Assembly: GCF_048771995.1 (NCBI RefSeq)
Contig: NC_133030.1
Location: 54,220,001 to 54,284,000, forward strand
Length of the DNA: 64,000 bases
Reading direction: 5' to 3'
From: Taeniopygia guttata
Taxonomy: Eukaryota; Chordata; Aves; Passeriformes; Estrildidae
The notes below the pieces were generated by a model, which saw only the letters and a list, made by a program, of their open reading frames with translations, did not search any database and had not been told where the DNA came from. This document shows, one piece after another, positions 47,911-59,341 of the stretch (position 1 is its first letter; each line of letters starts with the position of its first letter). Both the position numbers and the translations under genes were made by a program.

Positions 47911-50900
47911 TTAATTTTCGTATTTCTTTAATCTTCACAACTTCTGGTTTGTTACCAAGTCCAGAAGGACTTGGATCCATTATAAGTTGGGAAAAAACTT
48001 AGTGGGGAGGGGAACAGAGCTGGCAGATAAACCTGGAATGTGACAGTGAGTTCCAAGCCCTCCTTGTCCAGAGATACCTTTGTTCCCTTAGAAGGGATTA
48101 CACTGGGTAGGATCTCATACTCCTGCTGTTTCCCCAACTCCTCCTGCAGTTCTCTCGGTGTCCTTTGGATAAACAGCTGCAGAAAGGGAGCCTTTGTTTC
48201 CAGAAGCGTTGGGGGAATGGCTCGTGGTGGTACAGATAACCCTGCCTGTTGAGGAGAGGCTGCAATACAACTGGGAGGGTACACAATGAATTATTCACCA
48301 GCTGTTTCCTCTCCTTTCAAGACACTTTCTGTAAAAACAGGGGCTGGAAGTGGTGCATGTGAGATATGCAATCAACAACACAGAAGGAGTTTGAGCTTTT
48401 GGCTTGCTGGGTACTCAGACCATCCGTCACAAGGAACTGGTTTGTGCAAACCTGTGTCTGGACCTCCATGATGTTTGACTGCAGGTGGCCCATAAATGTG
48501 TTTTCTTTTTCTCTGAATGCCTGCTGAAGACCTGAAAATCTGATTTACAGAAGTGCCAGGTGCCTGCAGCTTTGACAGATGCTGGTAGGAGTGATTCTTT
48601 AAACACACAGAGAGAGGCACAGTGCCATGCACCCCCATGATTGGGCTCTTGAGGCTTTCTGCTTGGGCTTCTGGCCGTTTGCAGCCTCTCTTTTGCCTGG
48701 TCCAGTCCCTAAGGAGGGGACAAAGACAGCCCCTCCCTCCTCGGGCTGCAGACAGAGGAGATGTTCTCACCTTAGTGAGCACTGGGCTGCATTGGTGAGG
48801 TACAGTGGGAAAAAAAACATGAAAAAAATACAGGTCCCCATGTCTGAGTCCAGCACTGAGCAAAAACAATTGCCTAAGATGTGAATAACAGGCATTGCTG
48901 GTTTTTGTTTTTTTTTCTTTTCTTCAACCTGGCTATTCAAACTGCCATGAAAAATAGGTCTGTTCTTTTCTTTTATAACCTCTTACAAGCTCTCAATTTT
49001 AGCCTCCACTCCCCAGAGCCCATAAAATAAATGGGTAGAAACACCATAAAAATGAACAAAATCCCAAACCATAGCTAGTTCATATTCTGAGTGTATCATT
49101 AAATGCATATTTAGGAAAATCTCTTATCTTACATAAATATGTAATTGTTTATAAATCTGTAACTGATTTTAAGCTATTTGAAACAGCCTTATAGTAGAAT
49201 GACCTTCTAGAAATTGAAGGTGGTGCCAGATGACTGCACTAAAGGACAAGAACAGATTAGGTGTGAAATACCTCTGTTTTAATATATTTGAAAAAATTTC
49301 CCAGAAAAATTACAAGTTAAAAAAGAAGTAAAATTGCTCGTTTATTTCAATGTTTTTGGCTGTAAGTAATAAGAATATTTTCCTCCTAGGAGCTTAGCAG
49401 CCTGCCATACCCAGGAACTGAGGACTTAACCAGGAATCAGCTGGGCAGGCCACCTTCCTCTCCTGCTGTCACTTTTTAGCAGTGGGTACTCATCCTGCTT
49501 TCTGCCATCACCTCCACCTCTATAGGGCAACAGCACAGATATGAGAGAGGTTACTGAGAAAGGACAGTATATCCTTGTACTGCCTTTGCCTATTTTCATA
49601 AGAGCTATCTCAGAGCTGGAAACAGTCTAATGTGCCTGCAGTTCCAGGGGAACACATGGCAGGAGAAACAGAGGAGTAGACATGAAAACAAATGGACACA
49701 CACGTTGTGTTTCTGTTCTTCATGCTGGGTATTGATGTGCAGTGCACTGAACACCTGGCCTGTGCAGCCAAATCCTACCTGATCCCCTGGGCCTGGATGC
49801 AGAGGATGAGAAGTGCTCCCCAGTCTGCTGAGTCACACGCTGACAAGGTCTGGGCATCAAGGCGAGGCTTGCCCAGCCATTTTCCAACCCTAGCCAGGTC
49901 CTATTCCAAGAAAAGAAGAGAAGGTTAAGTTCTGCATCCTCCTTCAGTATTGCCCCCAGCTGAGGAGCAACCTTCACAGGTGCCCTCCTGCTCCCAAGTG
50001 TACCTTTGTCATGAAACCAGAGGATGACTCCAGGCTTTCCTCAATCTGCCTGGGGAGAGAGGAAATGGGATCCTGTCTCTTAAGGGAAGGTGGAAACAGC
50101 TGAGCTGGTAAGAAGAAAATACATCCCTGTCCTTTCTGTGCCTGGGCTCCAGCACCAACTCCCTCTCTAAGTGCTTTGGAGGGGACTTAAAACGTTGCTG
50201 CCCCTTTGGTGGAGACTGAGCTGGCCCCCAGAGTGGGGCTGAGCCTGTGCTGCTGCCACGGATGGGTGCACGATGACAACCCACATGATGACATTCCCAG
50301 CAGTGGGTACAGTGAAGTGTTGCCAGATGATGACACCTCACACGGTCCCAGGGATGCTTTTAGATTCATCTATTAATAGCTCCCTGTGTTTTCACTTCTG
50401 GAAACATAAATATGTATCCCCAAATGCTCCTGATTGTCACATGCCTGGAAGTCGGTAAATTGGAGACTGATTTCAGATCTGTCCAATGTAAGGCTCTGTG
50501 ATTGATCAGCATGTCTGGAGCCGTCCTTGCCTCACTCCTGTGCCAAAATCCTGGGAGTGTGTGCTCATCACAGTGACAGGCTGGGAACAATCTGAGGAGG
50601 AAAGCTGCAGGAGCTGGGTCAGTCCTGGAGCAGGCTAGCATAACTTCAGCTGATTTGAATGTGAATTGCACTCGTTTAGGCCAGGCCTGGAATTTGCCCC
50701 TGGCATGGGCTGGCTCTCTGCAGCTTCATTTGTTTTTGACCCAAAATGCTGTCCGTGGGAAAAGAGCTGAGCAAAAGCAAATAATGGTGCCAGCCTCAGC
50801 TGTGACTTTGCCTATGAAAAATTCAGCTAATATGAGCGATCCTTACTTCTTGTGATCTTAGATTTTAACTTTTTTTAGAAATTGCAGTAGATAATGAGTG

Positions 50901-53900
50901 CATACAAATGTGTGTGTATGGGATGCAAACACATAAACTCCCACCCATGAACACACACTCTAAATACTGGCTTATTCAAGTATAAGTGTTTTGTTTCTGG
51001 ATTTAAACTTCCTCCAGATTCAGTAATTTTGGAGCGGAGATTTTGTCACATTGTACTGCTGAGATGCTCAATGCAAATGCTGGGTTTGATCTGGCTGCTG
51101 ACAGTTTCTTGGGTGATTTGTGTTCTGGGCTTTGTCACATGGTTCCCTCTCTGAACCCAAAAGTCTCTCTGGGCTCTGCACTAGCTGAACTGCTGGTTTT
51201 GGGATACATGGGTATGTTGGCAGGGCTCTCCCCAGATCGGAGATCAGCATTTCCAGCTTTCCAAAAGGTCACTTTTTAGCATCTTTTCACTGTTGAGTGA
51301 CTAAATTAAAGTGTTCAACCTAGTGGCAGTGCAGGAGGGACATCAGTGACCCCACTGACAAGAGCACATGTGCACAGGTGTGTTTAAGACCAAGTACAGT
51401 GAAATGTCTATCAAGAAGATATTTCCAGGTGATGACAAATTCAATTTGCTGAGAGAAGAGCCACCCTGAGCCATCCACAGCTGATGGGACTATGTCCCTG
51501 TGCCAAACACTGCCTCTTCATCCTCTGGCAACATGAAAATCACCCAGGGTGAGCTGCTGCCTAAATGGACCTGCCAGCTTCAAATACTACCCTGAGCCAC
51601 TATCTGATACAAATGCAGCTCTTCCTTTGATCAAAGAAAGCCACCTGCATTGATAAAGACTCATTCAGAGCTTTGACTCTGTGCCCTCTGCTCCAGGCAG
51701 GACAGCTACCCTCAGGAGTGACAGAGGACACAGCTATGCCCTGCAGAGGTCATGTTTCACTCCAGGTGGAAATAGCATTTCTGGGCACCCTCTGGCCTCT
51801 TTTAAAAGTCCTGATAATTTTAAGTCCCACATTTGGCTAAGGTAAAACAATTTGCAATTCTAGTCACTCACATGAGAATTATTTTAGGATAAAGAGCAGA
51901 GGCATTTGCAGTCTGGTGAGACATTCCTCACAAGTATTAATTTGGTCTTGTTGCTGGGGGGACTTTCTAGAGAAAGGAATGGGGAGAATAAAAAAAAAAG
52001 AAAAAAAGAAAGCAGAGAAGGAAACTGGAAAGTGAAGGTCATGTCTTCCCTGTGTGGAAATGATCTTTACCATGGTGGTGAACTGTCCTTGTCTAGATCT
52101 CTGTGCCTGGGCACAGAAGGGGAGAGAACAGCAGTTTTGGCCCTAAAAATGCAGAAATAGGAGGTGATATTTTGCTTTCTTGCTGCTCACAGGGAGTCAC
52201 TCAAAAATCTACTGCAGTGTAGAGCAAAATGTGGCCATAGTGATCCAACTGCTTACCGAGCTGGGGAGGGCCTGAAGTCAACTAATTTGTTAGCAGCCTG
52301 TTTGTGTAATGTAATCCCTTGTTAGCCTTGAAAATGCTAAATCAGGAGTGAAATCAAGATTTTTCTCACCACTAGATTTAGTTTAACCTTTCCAAATGGG
52401 ATAATACAGCAGAATGCTGCCTTTATTGGAGCTGTTTTATTTCATCCCATTTTATTTCCTTGTTTGTTTTGAGTAGCCAAGGACTTTCCAATAGAATATC
52501 TTTGTGCTCTGCAGGCTGCTCAGAGCAGGTCATATTAATGAACTATGGATAATGTTTCAGAGAGCATCTCAGAAACCAGAGGCTGTGCCTCAAACCCAGG
52601 CTGCAAGCCCCTGGGCTATCCAACATCAGGCTTCCCATTCCAGCACCAGTTTTCCCCAGACTACCGAGGCTGTATGAAACAAGCTACCAGTGAGATTACT
52701 GCATGGCTGGGCTTTGCTTCTAAGGGACAGGAATCTCCATTAAAGAACCAGTGCAAGTTGCAGGGCACAATGTGCACAGTGCTGAGCTGAGTGGCACTGG
52801 TTTGGAGGCTGCTGGCACACGGAAACACTGGGAGACAGTGTGTCCTAGTGTTTAGTCCCCAAAGGCTGTCCCAGGATGCACGACTCGTACTTCATGGCCT
52901 TAAACTGCTTTTGTTCATGTTAGTGGCCCAGATGGCTGGGGAAAGGCTGGACAGGAGTGCTCCCATGGTGGGCAGTCCATGCACAGCCTCCTCTGCCACT
53001 GCAGTGGGGTTGGAGGGAGTTCCTGGGGGACGGCAGCAGGCTCAGGGGCTACAGCCTCCCTTGCCTGCCTCAGTCCAGGAGCACCTTCTTCCCATGGTGG
53101 GAGAAAGGCATGAGAGCATTGGGAGGACTTTTGGGGAATCATTTGCTATGGGCTTTGCCATTCTTTGCCCCTGGTTTCCACCAGCAGGATTTGGGATAGG
53201 CTTGGTAGCAACGAGGATTTTCCAGCGGATTCCTTAGGACTGGTCTGACAGAGGCATCCTGTGGGCGGTGTTGTGAAATCCAATCTGTTTTTTTTTCCTC
53301 TGTGACACAGATCTCGATTTACCTGCTTTTTTCCTGCCTACCAGCAACTCAAGCCAGCTGTGTTTTACACTGAACTCTTGCTTGAAGTCTTTGAATTTTC
53401 CACAACCTTCAGTCACAGATGTGAGTATGCTGATAACTGATTACAGCTCCCAAGGACTCTTCTATGCAGTCATCTCTGTGCATTGTGAAACAGAGATGTA
53501 TGACAGAGAAGGAAATCAAGTAAGTGACAATGACAGAGTTGGTCATAAACTGAATGAATCAGCAAACACCCAGTTTTCAGTTATTTACTTTCAATAGACT
53601 AAATCTTCAGGGCTGAATTTTTCTCTTTCCGTTTCTCTTGGGTGTTTAAATCACATGCAGTACTTTGCAAATATAGATTTCCACCTCATGTGTAAAAACA
53701 ATGAGATGAATAATTTTAGCACAGATGGATCTCATAATACTCTTCTGTTTCCAAATATTCGAGAATCCTTTTAGAGCCCTGGGTCCTCATTCCTGGTATT
53801 TGAAAGCTAATGTTTGATCCTTTTAATCTGAAATTCTATTCCATCTCTCATCTTCAAGGTTATAATTTTGCCCTAGAAAGGCTGAGGAAAATTAAGAAAT

Positions 53901-56900
53901 TGGAAGACACTCTCAAGTACATAGTTTTTGCGATCATTGGTGATTTTTACGTTAGATAATCTGAGATTCTCTAATTTGTGGAACTGCAGCTGATAATGTC
54001 AAAAAAGGGTATTCAAGATAAGGTCCCTTTTAAGCAAATAGTATGTAAGGAGCTGACCAATATTAAAACCTCTTGAAAAAAACCCTGTGACACAAAGAAA
54101 AGTAGATGGTGTGAATGCAACCCAGCATGGTTTCTGCCTGGTTCCACATGATGCTGGGTGGAGAGACTCAGGCCCAGAGCAGCTCACTTTCCCCTGACCC
54201 CTTGTTCACCATGGCTGCCCAAATACCCACAAAAGCCCCCGTGGCTGATGAACTCCTCACCAGGTGGGTGGTTAAAGCTTTCATTTAGACAAATCCCCAA
54301 CAACCTACAGCTCCTAAGGACTGCCTTTCAGGTCGTTGCTGTTAGCCACTCATGCTGGACATAGAGGGCACTTAGAAGCTGGAAGGTTTGCATTGGGAAT
54401 CTCAAAGAGGAGATGCTGGTTTTGGGTATCAGTCTTTGCTGGTATGTTCAGCAGCAGTCCTGGGATTTCGGCTGGAGGGAAGCTTGTTTTGTTAAGCTTT
54501 CTGCTGGGGGGAAAGTGGTGCCTGCAGGGAACCTTCCTCTGCCTTGGAAGATGAAGGTGGGCTGTGGCCTCCCTGGAGGATGCAAGAGCTGGGCTGGAGG
54601 CCAGTGAGGCTTGTGTGTGTTTTGGAGGATGGAGAATTGCAGAGCTGTGCAATGCATAGGGGTTGGAAAGCCCTGTGAACCTGATGTTAGCAAGTTCAGT
54701 GTGGGATGTTCTCTGATATGGGAGAACAGACCTGTCCAAGTTATTCAGAACTGGGGCTTAAGGAGCAGGAGAACCCAGGGTGGGCAGCTGGCAGTGTGAG
54801 GAGGGCACATTTGCAGACACATGCCCTTGGGGGACGTGTCCCAGAGGTCTCTCACAATGACTACTCACTGCTTTTAGGAGTTGTTGCTGTGCTGATTCAG
54901 AGACTCCCTGGACAAAGTAATTATTACTCTGGAAGTATCATCCTGCTGCTTCAGATGTGTCGCTTTTAGGCTGATTTGTGGCTGGGTCTGACCCTTCCAA
55001 CAGCAACTGAACATTAACAGCTGAAGGCTTAACAGTAATATGCTTAGTGTAATAAGATCAATTATATTAAATGCCTGATTAAGAGCCCCAGGGACTGGAA
55101 TCTTTCCTCTGCAGAGGCACCAGTGAGTGCCCTGGTACCAGTGGGTGAGGCTTCCCCTCCTCCAGAAGCTGTGTGTTCTACACTTCACTGTCATGTCCAG
55201 CCTGCTTTTAAGTGTAAATAGACATTTTTTCCTGTTCCTACCACTCTTCACTCCTGGTGCAGGTTGCATCAGGAACTTCTCTGATGTGGGTTTCTGCCCT
55301 TTGAGCTGGATGGCCATCACTGAATTGCTTCACCCTGGCTGCGAAACAGGATGTATCTGAGGGCACTGCTAAAGTGGGACTTGGGGGCACAGACCTTGGC
55401 ACCTGAGCAGCTGTGTTCACGTGGGGAGCAGTGCTGCAAAGCACCTGTGCATGGCCAAATTAGCTTTACACATAATGGTGCTGTGTGCAAAGTGCTGCAG
55501 AAAGGGGGAACTGGCTCAGAGCAAGTTGGGGACAAATATGTTTCTACTTCTAGCAGCTCAGCCTTCACATTCCCAGACAAAACATGAATTTCAAATTGAT
55601 GATATAGTCTACTAAATGTCTTCAACTCTCTATTCAATATATTAGAGATGCACAACAGAAATTTAGAAGAGAATTGAATCTGAATATTAAACCAGTGATT
55701 CCCCAGAGGGAAATTTTCTCAACTTGTCTGTTTCTCCAAGGAGATTATATTCCCAAAGAACTAATTTTGTAACTAATGATCAGATGAAATAAGTCTCTGT
55801 CAGAGGTTTGGAAGATCTAATCTGGCACCAGTTGAATGCATATGGAATTTGTCATCAGTCATAATGAAAAAAATAGTTTGAAATTTTTTCATCGAATGTG
55901 AATTTTTTTCACTGAAAGTGCACTTACGACTAAAACCACTGTTCTTCTCAGTCTGTAAGGTGAGTAAATAATTATGTACTCTGAAACCCATATCAAAGGG
56001 GGTGCTCTACCTTTCTATACTGTTTTTCTTTTATTTAAAGCCCTTTTACAGAAACGAATGGAAGTTGTCATGACGTGAGAGACAGAAAAGTTGCCAAATG
56101 TCTTGGAAACACAGGCAGCTACTTCTGGGAAAGTGGATAGCTAAGGGCTAACAGGAAGGCAACTGCCTGATTCCAAATTTAGATTCAATGTCCCAAAAAA
56201 CATAAATCTGCTGAATTCCATCTCTGTCTATTCAGGCCTCTTAAAAATCTTGCACTTGAGATGCTGCATCTCAGGACTTTTGAAGGTAAGTTCTGTCCCC
56301 ATTTGGCTCTATCAGAATGGCTGAGGAGATCAGGGATTATTTATTCTTTATTATTTGCATATGTTGTAAAGGACAGTCATCTTTCAATGTGTTTAGCCCT
56401 GGGTAATGGAGGAACGTGCAGAGCACAGCAGCTTTGACCTAAGTGAAGGAATTGGAAAGAAAGGACTGGAGGAGGAAGGGTGCAGCTGGGGAGAGGTTGG
56501 TGCTGTTCCTCCCCTGGGTGGACTTGCCTGAGTGGGAAGAAGGTTCTTTGCTTTCCCCCTCACTCAGAAAGAGCAATGCTGGCCCAGCAGTGGGGACCAT
56601 CTTGTGATTGAAACAAGCTATTGCTTAGGTGGGTGTTTGTTGGGTGAGGGGAGGATCTGGGTGGATGTGTGAGTAAAGGATAGGAATAAAACTGGAAGAG
56701 TGGGGAAGAGAAAGATCTGACTAATGGGCCTGTGTGTGAGAGGCATATGAAATGTCCTGTGGAGTCCAAGAGTATATCCTCAGCAAAGGTGAGTGGTCAG
56801 CTGCATCCCACTGCCTAGGTAAAGGGCATTGTGCACTTCAGTCCAGTGTCTTGCACAGCATCTGCTCCCAGTTTTTAGGGGAAACCTGAGTGCTCTTTGC

Positions 56901-58856
56901 CTCCATGATTCCTCTCTCAGCAGGGACTGGCTGTTACCCACTGACCCAGGCTTGGAGAAAAAGTACCTCTTGTGCACTGATCTCCTTTTCCTTTTCTTTC
57001 TTGCATGGTCTCAAATAGAAAATGCACCAGGACCTCACCTGCATGGATTTTATACCTGAATTATGGGTGCAAGGAATACAGACAGAGAAATCAAACCCAA
57101 AAAGTAGCTATGTGCCTGACTCTCATTGAATGTTGGTGAAACTCCTTCATGGAGGTCTGTCAGCTAATGAGAGGGTATGAACCTTCCTGGCTGAGGTGGA
57201 TCAAGAGAGGGAGAAGAATTTTGCTCTGTATATGGGTCCCTTCCTTCATGCCCTGCTGGGGTGCACCAATCTGACCTGTATCCCAACCAGGTGACACTCC
57301 CAGGAGACATGAGGATCCTTATGCTCCCACCCACAAACCTTTCCTTGCTTAGTGGCTGGTGGTGACCAGAATTACCCCTGGAGGAGTGTGGAGGATGCCT
57401 TTATTGGTAGTGGGGTTGTGAGTGTCCAAAAGTTACACAGTCCTTGCAGCATCCCAGCCTGGATGAGCTTCCCCTCAGCAAATGCTCCATCTGGATGACT
57501 CGGCAGTGCAGTCATGCAATGGCAGCTGTCCAACCCTGCAAACCACAGAGCAACAGAAACTTTAGACAGAAGTTGCTGGCTAGCACTTGAGGAGGGGCTG
57601 CAAGAAGCCCAAAGTAGTCTGGTTGGGCCATCTTTCCAAGGATAACTGGGACAATACCTGTCCCAGAGTGGCCTTGAGCTCCTGGTGTGACTGTTGGCAT
57701 CCTGGGGTGGGTGAATGCTTCTATGGAGCAGAGGCACAGGAGTGTCTGTGCTGACCTGTAAACCAAAAATAGCCATGTTTCTTTTACCTTTACCTCTTTT
57801 TAGGTGGAGGAGTGGCTTGAAAGTTCAATTCTCCTCTCATTTGTGTTGGTTTTCTATCAAGCCCAGTCAAGAGTCTGGCTTGTTCCTTGGAGTTAATGTA
57901 ATGAGCAGGCCAGGTCTTGCACTGATCCTCTCTTACTGGATTTGGAGTCAGGTTGCCAAGGAAAACCAACTCCTTGGGAAGCTGGGCAGCTTTCATAGCA
58001 GTTAGTGATGCCTCTTGGCTGTTTTTGTCTTCATGGGAAGCGTCTCTTGTGGCTCTGTCCTGTAGGAGCTGGTCAGGATTGATGCTGAAATCGCTCTGGG
58101 GAAAAGGGCTGCTCCAGCCTCCCCCAGGCTTTGTTGGTGCCTGTGTCCCAGGACTGAATTGTGGCCTCTTTGCCACTGCCAGGGCCAGCACCTCCCAGCT
58201 GTGCTGCCCTCCTTTGGAAGGGATGAGCTGCTGTCCTGATGGTTCACAGGTCCTGCAAGATGCTCTGAAATCCTGTTCTAAGGGGGATAATCGATCCCTC
58301 TCTCCTCAGAGGTGCAGTGGGCTGGCTGGGAGGCTGGAGCAGCTTGGAGCCATTGCTCTGTTCCCATCGCTTTGAACCCACTGCCCGGGATAAATAGTTG
58401 GAGTGTTTCCCTCTCAAAAAGCACCTGCATTTTAGAATTTGGTAAATGCCAACTTAAAATCCTCCCTCTCTCCCGGGTGGAGGGACATCTCATGCTGCTT
58501 TTTCATCCCAAGTGCAGCAACCTTTGACAGCCCATGCTCCAGCCCTGAGTGTGGAGGGGAACAAAACGCTGTGTGGTATGTCCCGGCCTTGTCCTGTGGG
58601 GTGGCTCCGTCGCTGTTCAAGGGAGCGAGCACTTGGCTCTGTGAGTTATTACTGCACGGCCAGCGGCTCCCTGCGCCGGGGCTTCGTCCCCCCGCGGGCG
58701 CTGCTGCTGGGTCCGGCTGTTCTCGGAGAGCTGCTCCGCCTGCCAGGGAGGAGCCCGGCTGGGAGGTGTCTGCTGGATTTGGGTGTTTTTGGTGTTTTTG
58801 GTGTTAATTTCCCCAGACGCCGCGGCCGCTGCTGGAGGCGCTCTGTGCCGCCGGCT

Positions 58857-58870
58857 CCACTAGAGGGCGA
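58857..58870 (+). promoter_or_regulatory. CTCF-like motif, forward orientation
   Basis: CCACTAGAGGGCGA agrees with the CTCF core CCASYAGRKGGCRS at 13 of 14 positions and lies in the orphan CpG island. It is a sequence match only. Confidence 0.6.
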
Positions 58871-58911
58871 TGCGATCTGCGCGGGCCGGCCCGGCCCGGC
58901 CTGGCCCCCGC

Positions 58912-59009
58912 GGGGCTCAGCCCTCAGCGGGACCCGGCGGGGCTCAGCCCTCAGCGGGGCTCAGCCCTCAGCGGGACCCGGCGGGGCTCAGCCCTCAGCG
59001 GGACCCCGC
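58912..59009. repeat. 27/17-bp GC-rich minisatellite
   Basis: Four units start at 58912, 58939, 58956 and 58983. Each begins GGGGCTCAGCCCTCAGC. Units 1, 3 and 4 add GGGACCCGGC (or a near variant), while unit 2 stops after 17 bases. Confidence 0.92.
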
Positions 59010-59278
59010 GGCCGCGGCCTGAGCCGCTCTGTTCAGTGCCACTGCAGAGACGGGACGGGACCGGGAATGTCACCGAAAAGCGGGGTAAAGCCCCAGGGAC
59101 TCCCGAGCACTGCTGAGATGGCAAAGCAAAGGCGTGGGTGGGGGATGGATGACACGTCCCAGCACGTTCCTGCTGCGAGCAGAGGAGCCTGCCGTGGACA
59201 CATCCCCAGGAGATGCCAGGGGTGATTGTTCTGTGCTCTGAGCGCAGTCCAGTGGGGAGGGAGGTGAGGCTGTCTGCC

Positions 59279-59341
59279 ACAAGTTGTCTGTTCTCCCTGG
59301 GGTTTGCGCGGAGGTGGGTGCAGGGAGAACAGACAACTTGT
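59279..59341. repeat. Perfect 21-bp inverted repeat, 21-nt loop
   Basis: The left arm 59279-59299 (ACAAGTTGTCTG...) is the exact reverse complement of the right arm 59321-59341 (...CAGACAACTTGT). The 21-base spacer 59300-59320 is GC-rich. The pairing stops abruptly on both sides. As RNA it would fold into a compact 63-nt hairpin. It is not a known miRNA to me, and no flanking target-site duplication is evident. Confidence 0.93.

Larger units (their letters stand above)
34831..58600. other. Intergenic DNA to the right of ANKRD9
   Basis: No gene is recognised in 24 kb. Contents are CR1 tails at 39093-39255 and 47690-47910, a 44-bp duplication at 37190-37277, an A14 tract at 40499-40512 and CpG-retaining patches near 36.0, 37.1, 41.9, 45.8 and 47.0 kb. 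Its position matches the ANKRD9-RCOR1 interval of other vertebrates. No RCOR1 exon (ELM2 or SANT domains) is seen. Confidence 0.7.
58605..59110. promoter_or_regulatory. Orphan CpG island
   Basis: About 500 bases are GC-rich with dense CpG, 24 kb from the ANKRD9 island and not attached to any gene I can recognise. It holds a CTCF-like motif (58857-58870) and a 27/17-bp minisatellite (58912-59009). The 237-codon frame across it (58512-59225) is repetitive Gly/Arg/Pro-rich translation without a domain. It could be a promoter of a non-coding RNA, an insulator, or an alternative upstream start for a gene to the right. Confidence 0.6.

Noticed and set aside
52791-53237. 148-codon + strand frame in intergenic DNA
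   Set aside because: Composition is ordinary, other frames overlap it, and there is no recognisable domain.
54358-54375. AGAGGGCAC segment as a third CTCF site
   Set aside because: The right half of the core matches, but the preceding five bases mostly do not, so the match is weak compared with the two sites listed.
55127-55345. Possible ancient CR1 or other LINE remnant
   Set aside because: A faint resemblance in phrase order only. No diagnostic CR1 block such as the GGAAGGGACC or SLEVFK region is present.
58512-59225. 237-codon + strand frame through the orphan CpG island, considered as a first exon of RCOR1
   Set aside because: RCOR1 begins with an Ala/Ser-rich segment followed by an ELM2 domain. 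This frame is Gly/Arg/Pro-rich, repeats with the minisatellite and shows neither.
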